Assembly (NCBI GenBank): GCA_964523975.1
Contig: CAZGBM010000056.1
Span: 1 to 13,569, forward strand
From: JAFGHJ01 sp964523975
GTDB lineage: Bacteria; Hydrothermota; UBA3072
Reading direction: 5' to 3'
Length of the DNA: 13,569 nt
The notes under the pieces were generated by a model. That model had not been told where the DNA came from. It made no database searches and saw nothing but the letters and a program-made list of their open reading frames with translations. A program made the translations under genes and the position numbers. This document shows, piece by piece, positions 6,200 to 13,365 of the stretch. Every line of letters begins with the position of its first letter. The first letter of the stretch is position 1.

Positions 6200-8017
6200 A
6201 TGTCGAAAGAAAGAGATGCATTTGTAAGTAAAAAACTCTCAAAAATGAGTTTAGAGGAAAAAATAGGACAGCTTTTAACTTTTACCTGGCGAGGCACGAT
6301 TTTTACCCCGAGCGGAATCGAGCAGGTTACGCGTTTGCAGTGCGGAGGTCTATGTCTGGAGCCGTACGCTGTCGAGACCTGTAAAAACCTTTACTGGGGT
6401 AATTCGCAGTTAGACCAAACTTTTAAGAAACCTAAGGACTATTTTTCTATATCGAATACATATTTTGCAGGTTCGAACTTTGGTATAAGCATAACACCGG
6501 AAGAATATGCGCAGAGATTGAAGAGATGGCAGGGAATCGCGATGGACCGTCCATCAGGTATTCCTCTTCATATAACCATCGATTTTGAGGGAGATTTTAA
6601 GAACGATTATATGTCGGGCGGTATAAGGCAGTTCCCCGGTCCGATGGGTATGGCTGCTATAGGCGATACCAAAATTACCTATGAAATCGGCGCGACTATT
6701 GGCAAGATGTTATCGACTATGGGTGTTACGCAGATGTATTCGCCGGTCTGTGATGTGAACATAAATCCTAAGAACCCTGAGATAGGGGTTCGTTCTTTTG
6801 GTGATGACCCCGAGGTATGCGCAAAACAAGCTGTTGCTCTAATTAAAGGTTTTCAGGATAATGGAATAGCGGCAACTGCTAAACACTTCCCGGGCAGAGG
6901 CGCTTCGGACACTGACGCTCATGATGTGCTGGAAGTGATAAATGCGAGTAAGCAGAGAATGAAGGAAGTCGAATTGTTTCCTTTCAAAGCCGCGATAGAT
7001 GCGGGAGTAAAAGCCATTATGACCGGACATTCCATTTATCCCGCTTATGACGATAAATATCCTACGACTTTGTCGGAAAAAATACTTACCGGGTTATTGA
7101 GAAATGAATTGGGATTCGAGGGCGTTATCGTTTCCGACGCTATCGGTATGGCTGCAATTCTTAAAAAATGGCCCCTACCGATAGCCTGTGCAATGGCAAT
7201 AAAGGCAGGAGTCGATACGATTCTTTTGAAGGCTGACGATGAATCGAGGTCGCAGTGTTTCTTTGGAATCAAAGAGGCTGTCAAAAATGGCAAATTGTCC
7301 GAAGATAGAATCGATGATGCGGTTACTCGTCTTTTGAAGATGAAGTATGACCAGGACTTATTCAAAACTGCTCTGAAAATAGACCCGAAGAAAACTTACA
7401 AAATTACCACCGATAAAAAAGTTATAGATTTCTCCTGGGATATTGCGAAGAAAGCTCAAATAATAATGAGAGACGACAAAAAGTTGCTGCCTCTCGATAA
7501 AAAACAGAGAATACTTGTTATCGAGCAGCGCATTCCTTATGAATTCTGCGGGAAAGACCCTTATATGCATACTCATATGTTCTGCGAAAGAATGGTTGAC
7601 CATTCTACGAATGTAATTCTTGCCGACACTGAATTTTCCGCGTTTGAGGAAGAGATTAAAGAATGTCTCGAGCTTGCCAAACAGGCTGACATTGTCGTTA
7701 TGACCAACTATTATGCGCGAATCGTCAAATCCGGTAACAATCAACTGCTTGCCAAAAAATTGAAACAGGCAGGACACAAGGTTGTTGTTATGACCAACAA
7801 TCCTTACGTTGAGGGTACTACTGCGGAAGCGGATGCCGTGGTGTGCAATTTCAGCGCAACACCTGATTCCATAAGAGCTTCTGCTGATTTACTTTTTGGT
7901 AAATTCAAGCCTCGCGCTGCGACCAAAGTCCCTGTTAAGCTTGGAAAGCAGAAAGCGACTCCAGAGAAAAAGCTGAAAGCCAAAAAGGGTAATCCTTTGA
8001 ATTTGTCATACTGCTAA
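6200..8017 (+). CDS. NagZ-type family GH3 glycosidase or phosphorylase
   Basis: A 605-residue retaining enzyme without signal peptide, so cytoplasmic. Residues about 10-390 are the GH3 TIM barrel: KIGQLL at 21-26, IDFEGDF at 127-133, GVRSFGDDPEV at 196-206, KHFPGRG at 228-234, and the nucleophile Asp313 in VSDAIGM. A second alpha/beta domain (about 410-570) corresponds to GH3_C; there is no fibronectin-like domain. The loop SDTDAH keeps Asp239 and His241, matching the Asp-x-His dyad that serves as acid/base in NagZ-type GH3 enzymes, although the usual KHFPGHG is KHFPGRG here. This points to beta-N-acetylglucosaminides or related beta-glycosides. Some members of this clade, such as Cellulomonas fimi Nag3, prefer phosphate to water, so a phosphorylase is possible. 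The tail (576-605) is Lys-rich. It ends in two adjacent TAA codons 15 bases before the next gene. Confidence 0.92.
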   Translation: MSKERDAFVSKKLSKMSLEEKIGQLLTFTWRGTIFTPSGIEQVTRLQCGGLCLEPYAVETCKNLYWGNSQLDQTFKKPKDYFSISNTYFAGSNFGISITPEEYAQRLKRWQGIAMDRPSGIPLHITIDFEGDFKNDYMSGGIRQFPGPMGMAAIGDTKITYEIGATIGKMLSTMGVTQMYSPVCDVNINPKNPEIGVRSFGDDPEVCAKQAVALIKGFQDNGIAATAKHFPGRGASDTDAHDVLEVINASKQRMKEVELFPFKAAIDAGVKAIMTGHSIYPAYDDKYPTTLSEKILTGLLRNELGFEGVIVSDAIGMAAILKKWPLPIACAMAIKAGVDTILLKADDESRSQCFFGIKEAVKNGKLSEDRIDDAVTRLLKMKYDQDLFKTALKIDPKKTYKITTDKKVIDFSWDIAKKAQIIMRDDKKLLPLDKKQRILVIEQRIPYEFCGKDPYMHTHMFCERMVDHSTNVILADTEFSAFEEEIKECLELAKQADIVVMTNYYARIVKSGNNQLLAKKLKQAGHKVVVMTNNPYVEGTTAEADAVVCNFSATPDSIRASADLLFGKFKPRAATKVPVKLGKQKATPEKKLKAKKGNPLNLSYC

Positions 8018-8032
8018 TAAGGGGGAAATTAT

Positions 8033-10606
8033 ATGCCAAAATCTTCTGGTATAAAAATAAGCGACGTTTTTACGATTAAAGGAGCGGAGATATCCGAGAT
8101 TTATGATAAGAATAAAATGGCAGTCCATTTTCAGGGGATGTCAAAAACTCTTTTATTCCCGCACACCATTGCGCTTCAGGGCGCTCCTACATGTTCGATA
8201 GGGATATCTCCCGATGGTTTATACAACAGGCTTAACAATGCTGGTAGATTGATTCTAATGAATTCGAATGCAATTCAATTTGCTTCTGCTCCGTTTATCC
8301 GTATTGAGGGAGAGGAAGAAGAGGAGGAAGAAGAGATTTTAGAACAAGAAGGGATTTTTATGCTCACCAGAAGGGATCCTGAGAAGGTAGAAGGGATCGA
8401 TGATGTACCGGCTTTGAAGAATTATTATCATAAACCGATTCCCGAAAAGGATATTACGATTTCCATCGCTACGCCTTCTCTGGAGATGGTCTATAAACTC
8501 GGTAAAGTTAGTGTTACACGAAGACTGATTTCTCCTTTATTTGCCGAAAGAGACCAGGCTTTAATGCCTCTTGGTGTCGAGGAATATGAAGTTATTAACT
8601 CGAGTGATGAGAAAAAGGAGATTACTCTCGTTGTACCGAGACCTTCCCTTGTTAATCTTCAAGAAAAAGAATTGAAACCGACAGATCAGGATACAGTTTA
8701 TATATGTTCAGCGCCTGTAAAAGGTCATGTGCATGAAGAATTTGAATCTGACGGCGTTAAAGGTGTTGTGATGGCGAGTAAGGAATGTAAAGACAGGATG
8801 GTTATCGCAGCACCTAAGATGAAGGATGTGGAAATAGATACAAATCCTTATTTCTGTCTTAATTTCCTAAAACAGGATTTACTTCTTAATGAAGACGGAA
8901 GTTTTTATATAAAGAGAGATCCTCTTTTAAGTCAGGATTATGGTGCAGCCATCAGCTATACCTTTACTCTAAAGCCAAAAGCAACAATGACGGTGCCTTT
9001 TGCTGTTGCGCTGGACTTTCCCAAACAAAGATATATGGACGGGAAAGAATTTGACCGTAAATACTTGAAGAGCTTCAAGAATGAAAAGTCGAGAGCCAAG
9101 GATATGGCTAAAGTTGCTCTTGATAATTATAAAAAATGGTTTGACCGCACAATGACTATTCAGAACAGGATATATAATATGATAAAGAATAGTCCGTCAT
9201 ATAAAAATGATAAATCCGGAGCTTTAAGGCTGACCAGACTAATTTTCAACGAATTCAGTTTTCCGTTGTCGAATGCTGCGGTCTGGGTTGAAGATAAAAA
9301 GGGCAACGAGAGAGCCAGATTCCTTGAATGTTTTGACTATGCTTATATAGATCCTTCGGATGTGGATTGGTATTCAATGGTCCTTTTAATATTTTTCCCG
9401 GATATAGAAAAAGAGCTCTGTCAGAGTTTCATTGACTCTATCAATAGAGAAAACAAGGATAAGAAATATTATCATTTGCACGCATCTTTTGTTGAAGCCA
9501 GAAGTCATTTCGAAAAATATCCGGAAGAATACGAAGGGAAATCTCTGACCCAGATATACGATCAAATTAAAGTCAAAGGTGCTGTATCGCATGATGTAGG
9601 TGCTCTACCGAAAGGTCATCCCCTGCGTAATGTCAGTGAATATTCCTGGTACAATGACAACTACTGGGTCGATCTTTTTCCCAAACTTGCTACAAGAGTG
9701 CTGCGAAACGTAAAATTCACTGGAGATACCGATTTCTTAAAAGTCAATTGGAAGACGCTTAAATTCGGATTTGAGCACTTAGAAGAGCATGACCATGACG
9801 GAGACGGCATACCTGAGGGTAATCCGGGTGAGGTCAAAAACACTTTTGATAATTTGACCCTCTTCGGCGTAGATTCATATGATGCGACTACTTTTATGGC
9901 TGGTTGCCGGGCTATGAGCATAATGGCTGATATAATGAAAGACGAAGCTGCTAAAGAAGAATATGAAAAAGTCTTTAAAAAAGCTTCCGCTCAGTTCGAA
10001 AAATTATGGAGAGAAAAAGAGAACAGCAAAGGTACGAAACTGCAGTATTATGTTACCTGCTATGACACGATTACAGGAAAGACGAACACGGATGTCTGGA
10101 CCAATCAACTGGATGCCATATGGGCATTGATTGCGGTGGGAGAAGAGTCGTTTATCCCGGAGGATAGGGCAAGAAAAATCCTGAAGACAATTTTCGATAA
10201 CAACAGAACCTTTATGGGTTGGGCTATGTGCCGCACTGAAGACGGCGGAAAGGTGGAATCGGAGCAGGGACAGGATGTTTATACGACTTCCAATTATGTT
10301 TTTGCCGAGCTTCTTGATTATTATGGTCTTGTCAAGGAGAGCAAAGAAGTTTATAAGGCAATGGATAAGGTTATCTTCGATTATGCAAATTCTTTGATAT
10401 CTCCGGACAATCTTCGCGCCGAATTTGAAATTGAGGCAGGCGAAACGAAACCTACTCCCCATTACATCGTAGCTGCTTATCCGAGACCGGGCGCAGTAGT
10501 GACACAACTGGTAATGCAGTATGTTAAAGATCTTCAGAAGAAAAAGGATAAGGTAAAAATAAGCTCAAAGGATCTGAAGGCTTTTATAAAGGACTTGATG
10601 AAGTAG
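8033..10606 (+). CDS. Divergent GH116-family protein (beta-glucosidase/xylosidase fold)
   Basis: An 857-residue cytoplasmic protein whose C-terminal (alpha/alpha)6 half matches GH116 (the GBA2-type region, PF04685). LECFDYAYID...DVDWYSM (431-448) matches the family's nucleophile segment, with Glu432 kept and a second expected Glu changed to Asp435. HDHDGDGIPE is at 586-595, TNQLDAIWAL at 690-699, and the terminal AYPRPGAVVTQL at 815-826. The N-terminal half (about 10-330) is the beta-rich domain of the family. The segment VKNTFDN (601-607) lies where characterised members have Asp-Gln-Thr-Tyr-Asp; the first Asp is Lys602 and the second is Asp606. That motif carries the acid/base in characterised enzymes as far as I recall, so mechanism or activity may be altered. 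An eight-Glu run occurs at 94-101 and the last 25 residues are Lys-rich. GGGGG eight bases before the ATG is the ribosome site. Known GH116 specificities include beta-glucosides, beta-xylosides and N-acetylglucosaminides. Confidence 0.85.
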   Translation: MPKSSGIKISDVFTIKGAEISEIYDKNKMAVHFQGMSKTLLFPHTIALQGAPTCSIGISPDGLYNRLNNAGRLILMNSNAIQFASAPFIRIEGEEEEEEEEILEQEGIFMLTRRDPEKVEGIDDVPALKNYYHKPIPEKDITISIATPSLEMVYKLGKVSVTRRLISPLFAERDQALMPLGVEEYEVINSSDEKKEITLVVPRPSLVNLQEKELKPTDQDTVYICSAPVKGHVHEEFESDGVKGVVMASKECKDRMVIAAPKMKDVEIDTNPYFCLNFLKQDLLLNEDGSFYIKRDPLLSQDYGAAISYTFTLKPKATMTVPFAVALDFPKQRYMDGKEFDRKYLKSFKNEKSRAKDMAKVALDNYKKWFDRTMTIQNRIYNMIKNSPSYKNDKSGALRLTRLIFNEFSFPLSNAAVWVEDKKGNERARFLECFDYAYIDPSDVDWYSMVLLIFFPDIEKELCQSFIDSINRENKDKKYYHLHASFVEARSHFEKYPEEYEGKSLTQIYDQIKVKGAVSHDVGALPKGHPLRNVSEYSWYNDNYWVDLFPKLATRVLRNVKFTGDTDFLKVNWKTLKFGFEHLEEHDHDGDGIPEGNPGEVKNTFDNLTLFGVDSYDATTFMAGCRAMSIMADIMKDEAAKEEYEKVFKKASAQFEKLWREKENSKGTKLQYYVTCYDTITGKTNTDVWTNQLDAIWALIAVGEESFIPEDRARKILKTIFDNNRTFMGWAMCRTEDGGKVESEQGQDVYTTSNYVFAELLDYYGLVKESKEVYKAMDKVIFDYANSLISPDNLRAEFEIEAGETKPTPHYIVAAYPRPGAVVTQLVMQYVKDLQKKKDKVKISSKDLKAFIKDLMK

Positions 10607-10627
10607 GCTTTAAGGCTTGGTTTAGTG

Positions 10628-10677
10628 AAATATATGATAGGTTTAAAGCCTTCCGGCTTTAAACCTATCATATATTT
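10628..10677 (+). terminator. Perfect 23-bp hairpin ending the kinase-GH3-GH116 operon
   Basis: The left arm (10628-10650) and right arm (10655-10677) are exact reverse complements of 23 bases each, with a TTCC loop. The GC-rich base pairs are next to the loop and the stem foot is A/T, so the right side ends in a T/A-rich stretch rather than a clean T-run. It begins 22 bases after the GH116 stop, the expected place for a transcription terminator or a 3'-end stabilising structure. Because the foot is A-rich on the left, it could also work for transcription coming from the right. Confidence 0.75.
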
Positions 10678-10687
10678 ATAATATTAA

Positions 10688-10714
10688 CCACAAAGACCAC
10701 AAAGTTCACAAAGA
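10688..10714 (+). repeat. Three-unit 9-bp tandem repeat (CCACAAAGA type)
   Basis: Units CCACAAAGA, CCACAAAGT and TCACAAAGA follow one another without gaps and run into an A-tract. This matches a degenerate CACAAAG/CACGAAG repeat that I have seen in intergenic DNA of many environmental bacteria. Similar sequence in the opposite orientation occurs at 12657-12681 and 12848-12865, on the other side of the activator gene. Confidence 0.75.
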
Positions 10715-10791
10715 AAAAAATGTATGTTAGTACAAAACCCAACACTGCACCCCAAATTTTCACATGTAGAATATGTAGGACTTATAAATGT

Positions 10792-10838
10792 TGTCATTGC
10801 GAGTTTGACGCCGTGTCCGACCCATGCGAAGCAATCTC
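10792..10838 (+). repeat. GTCATTGCGAG...GCGAAGCAATCTC dispersed element
   Basis: TGTCATTGCGAG (10792-10803) and GCGAAGCAATCTC (10826-10838) are the two conserved ends of a small interspersed element found in intergenic DNA of unrelated bacteria. ATTGC and GCAAT can pair to close a hairpin. The centre (GACGCCGTGTCCGACCCATG) differs from the usual GC-rich core. A short TAGGG-TTG-CCCTA inverted repeat follows immediately at 10839-10851. Family membership is from memory of the sequence, not from a search. Confidence 0.65.
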
Positions 10839-10969
10839 TAGGGTTGCCCTATATTAACAAACATTACTTTTATCACATTCTCTACATTGCGACCGGGAAG
10901 TTTAGAACCGGTAGCTGTACCCGCGCGATTGTTTTTTTTGCTCTTTTAATTAATATTAAAAAGAAAAAA

Positions 10970-12571
10970 ATGAAAAACCGTATATTTTTTCCCGAATTTA
11001 ATAAGGATAAACTGCTGGAACCAGGACAGACTATTCTTAAATATGCTCAAGATTTAAATATCCCCATAAATACAGGGTGTGGTGGGCTTGGTATATGTAA
11101 AGAGTGCAGGGTTAAAATAGAAAAAGGCAGAGAAGCTCTAAACGAAAGGACGAAAACAGAAGAAGCATTGGAAAAAGATGAGCGGTTAGCTTGCCAGGCA
11201 GTAATTGAAAATGCCGGGTATGATATCTATGTAAATGTTGTAAATACAGGTTTTATAACGAATATTCTGACTTATGGGAAAAAGAGAAAGGAAATTTGTT
11301 TGAATCCGCATGCGAAAATAAAAAATAATAAAGTTTTTTTAGGCGAAAGAGAAATCGATGATTATCGAGGTGTTCTCTTTGGTATCGCGGCTGATATCGG
11401 AACCACTACTGTTGTATTACATTTAATAAATCTCGAGAAAGGCAATATTGTTCATACTTCCGCATTCGAAAATCCTCAAAGAAAAATAGATGGTAACAAC
11501 GTTATAAGCAGAATCCAGTTTGACGGAAAAAGCTCCGGAGAATTACAGTCTAATTTAATATCAAAAATAAATAAAGAAATAAAAAAAATGCCGGTCGAAG
11601 GACAGAATATATATGATTTTGTCGTGGTAGGCAACAGTACGATGAGAGATTTGTTTTTCGGACTTGATGTTCAGAGTCTCGGTGTCAGTCCGTTTAAATC
11701 AATTACGGAAACGGGAAAGGGGGCAACTCCTCTCGCTGTGAAAACATCCGAGCTTAGTCTTGACATAAACGAAAACGCGGAAGTTTATGCTCCACCTTTA
11801 ATTGGTTCTCATGTCGGCGCTGATGCCCTTGCTGTCAGTCTTTCATGTGGGGTGTTGAGTGAGGCGAAAGAAAATATAATGTGCATTGATATAGGTACCA
11901 ATGGTGAGGTAATTTTGAAGTCCGATAAAGGGATAATTGCAACTTCCTGTGCAGCAGGTCCTGCTTTAGAGCCTATGTCTGCAGTACCTGGAGCAATTTG
12001 CAGGTTTAACATGGACAATAAAAAGTTTAAGTGGGAAACTATCGGTAATGCCCAGCCGATCGGCATTTGCGGTTCGGGTATTATTGATATTCTGGGCGAA
12101 TTAGTTAAAAATGATTTGATGGATGAAGATGGTTATCTTAAGACCGGCAAGGTTTTTGAGATAACCGGCAATATTCGGATTACCCAACCGGATATAAAAG
12201 GAGAGAGCGGGCTCCTGTGGAGTAAAGCTGCTATATCTCTTGGAATAAAGGCGCTTCTTGAGGAAGCAGATTTAACTACGGATGAGTTGGACAGAGTTTT
12301 TCTTGCAGGTTCTTTCGGCACTTATATAGATAAAGAAAATGCCAGGATAATTGGTCTTGTTCCGGATATTTCTTCCGAGAAAATTATACAGATCGGAAAT
12401 GCAGCAGCACTTGGAGCAGAGGAGATGTTATTATGTCAGGAGATGAGAAACTTGGCCGAAAATTCGGCAAATAAAATAAAACATATTCATCTTGAAAGCA
12501 TCTCCGATTATGGTGAGAGATTGATGTTAGTTGAACAGAAGTTTAAAAGGCTTTCTTCCGTAAGTAGTTGA
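10970..12571 (+). CDS. Corrinoid-protein reductive activator (2Fe-2S ferredoxin + ASKHA, DUF4445)
   Basis: A 533-residue cytoplasmic protein of the RACo/RamA-like family (2Fe-2S type). Such proteins use ATP and a low-potential electron to return inactive cob(II)amide in corrinoid methyltransferases to Co(I). Residues 1-80 are a plant-type 2Fe-2S domain with ligands Cys37, Cys43, Cys46 and Cys75 (CGGLGICKEC, then LACQ). After a linker, the ASKHA ATPase begins with IAADIGTTTVVLHL near 140. It continues with VVGNSTMRDLFFG, CIDIGTNGEVILK, SCAAGPALEP, GICGSGIIDIL and FLAGSFGTYI. The ATG at 10970 fits the family N-terminus (RIFFPEFNK then LLEPGQTILKYA). The frame is open for 82 more codons upstream, but these cover repeats and are not coding. 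The ribosome site is weak (AAAGAAAAAA). No corrinoid methyltransferase gene lies in the window, so its partner is unknown. Confidence 0.9.
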   Translation: MKNRIFFPEFNKDKLLEPGQTILKYAQDLNIPINTGCGGLGICKECRVKIEKGREALNERTKTEEALEKDERLACQAVIENAGYDIYVNVVNTGFITNILTYGKKRKEICLNPHAKIKNNKVFLGEREIDDYRGVLFGIAADIGTTTVVLHLINLEKGNIVHTSAFENPQRKIDGNNVISRIQFDGKSSGELQSNLISKINKEIKKMPVEGQNIYDFVVVGNSTMRDLFFGLDVQSLGVSPFKSITETGKGATPLAVKTSELSLDINENAEVYAPPLIGSHVGADALAVSLSCGVLSEAKENIMCIDIGTNGEVILKSDKGIIATSCAAGPALEPMSAVPGAICRFNMDNKKFKWETIGNAQPIGICGSGIIDILGELVKNDLMDEDGYLKTGKVFEITGNIRITQPDIKGESGLLWSKAAISLGIKALLEEADLTTDELDRVFLAGSFGTYIDKENARIIGLVPDISSEKIIQIGNAAALGAEEMLLCQEMRNLAENSANKIKHIHLESISDYGERLMLVEQKFKRLSSVSS

Positions 12572-12575
12572 ATTG

Positions 12576-12599
12576 TTAAATAGTAAAATAGTGAAATAG
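12576..12599 (+). repeat. 8-bp tandem repeat (TAAAATAG type)
   Basis: Units TTAAATAG, TAAAATAG and TGAAATAG follow directly, starting five bases after the activator stop codon. A fourth, decayed unit (TAAAAAAA) may follow. Confidence 0.7.
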
Positions 12600-12656
12600 T
12601 AAAAAAATTTAACTTTAGTTTAAGTATTGTGTGTTTTAAACAATTATATATTTTTT

Positions 12657-12681
12657 CTCTGTGTCTCCGTGTCTTTATGTG
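12657..12681 (-). repeat. CTCTGTGTCTCCGTGTCTTTATGTG repeat, reverse CACAAAG type
   Basis: Read on the minus strand this is CACATAAAG-ACACGGAG-ACACAGAG, the same period-8/9 CACxxAG pattern as the repeat at 10688-10714 but inverted. It lies about 85 bases beyond the activator gene. Confidence 0.65.
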
Positions 12682-12698
12682 ATATAAAATTTTAAGTT

Positions 12699-12726
12699 AC
12701 GAGTTTCGGATTTCGTGTTTCGAGTT
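12699..12726 (+). repeat. TTTCG-type short-period repeat
   Basis: ACGAGTTTCGGATTTCGTGT followed by TTCGAGTT repeats a GTTTCG/ATTTCG core three times with a 7-9 base period. It matches a CGAGTTTCGGGTTTCG-like degenerate repeat common in intergenic DNA of some uncultured lineages (from memory). Confidence 0.55.
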
Positions 12727-12747
12727 AGGAAGACAACAAAATAAAAG

Positions 12748-12778
12748 AATCTGAGTAAATCTGTGTTAATTTGTGGCT
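12748..12778 (+). repeat. AATCTGTGT-type short-period repeat
   Basis: Three decayed units, AATCTGAGT, AAATCTGTGTT and AATTTGTGGCT, with a 9-11 base period. It resembles the AATCTGCGTAATCTGTGGCT type of intergenic repeat (from memory). Confidence 0.6.
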
Positions 12779-12827
12779 GGTTCAGGGGTTGTAGGATGGG
12801 TTTTTAAACAACAAAAAAATATTTTTT

Positions 12828-12865
12828 CCTCTGTACGTTCTTTTTTTCTCCGTGTGCTCTGTGTT
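12828..12865 (-). repeat. Second reverse CACAGAG/CACGGAG repeat tract
   Basis: CCTCTGTACGTTC, a T-run, then CTCCGTGTGCTCTGTGTT. On the minus strand this reads AACACAGAGCACACGGAG, the same family as 12657-12681 and more decayed. Confidence 0.5.
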
Positions 12866-12870
12866 AAAAT

Positions 12871-12893
12871 TTGGGATTTTGGATTTAGGGGTT
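12871..12893 (+). repeat. GGGATTTTGGATTTAGGG repeat tract
   Basis: TTGGGATTTT-GGATTTA-GGGGTT repeats a GGATTT core twice, in the style of GGATTTTGGATTT degenerate repeats. It is short, so it may be chance within a T/G-rich tract. Confidence 0.4.
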
Positions 12894-13007
12894 AGTAAAA
12901 AAAATCGTTTTATTCGTGCGATTTGTTGTTTCTTGTTTTTTTGATTTTTGAATTTATCGGCTGTGCCGCGCTATATTCTCCGTCATGAAATTAGACAAAA
13001 AAAAGCC

Positions 13008-13036
13008 TTGACAAATACATTGAAATTTATTAATAT
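13008..13036 (+). promoter_or_regulatory. Near-perfect sigma-70 promoter with long leader
   Basis: TTGACA (13008-13013), a 17-base spacer, then TAATAT (13031-13036). Transcription would start near 13043, leaving about 400 nt of untranslated leader before the ATG at 13440. I did not recognise a known riboswitch in the leader. Confidence 0.7.
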
Positions 13037-13365
13037 AGATTTTATAAAGGTAGTTAGATTTAATATGCTTTGATTTCGGAACGTTATGGTTGGAGTTTTG
13101 ATGTCGTCTCAAAGACTGATATTGAGAAATAAGGAAAAAGGAGGGGATGTCATCAGTAAAATTAAGTATATATGAAAGAGTCGAAATTTTTGATTAGGCT
13201 TCTCGTAAGAAAGGAGAATACTATAAGAAATATACTTAGTAGAGTTCGTGTGACACCTATATTTTCGTTGGTTTTCTGTTTTTGGCATATTCAAGGTTTC
13301 AAGTGGAGGTTTCAAGCAATTCGGATCATATTGTACAATTTATTAAGGGGGTGTATCAAGGAAAA

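Larger units (their letters stand above)
10607..10969. other. Non-coding, repeat-bearing region between GH116 and activator genes
   Basis: This 363-bp stretch holds, in order, a partial GGCTTTAA copy, the perfect hairpin at 10628-10677, the CACAAAG tandem repeat, the GTCATTGCGAG element, and an AT-rich run before the activator gene. The activator frame stays open through part of it, but the translated product has no resemblance to that family and the repeats are typical of intergenic DNA. I see no reliable promoter; the nearest match is TTGTTT and TAATAT with only 15 bases between, just before the gene. Confidence 0.7.

Noticed and set aside
10004..10507. A minus-strand frame of 167 codons inside the GH116 gene
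   Set aside because: It is an antisense shadow of a gene with conserved GH116 motifs, without its own start signals.
10724..10969. An open 82-codon N-terminal extension of the corrinoid activator
   Set aside because: It crosses the GTCATTGCGAG element, has no ribosome site or family similarity, and the family N-terminus begins at the ATG at 10970.
12576..12893. Possible CRISPR array
   Set aside because: Units are 8-11 bp, differ from tract to tract and have no unique spacers of constant length.
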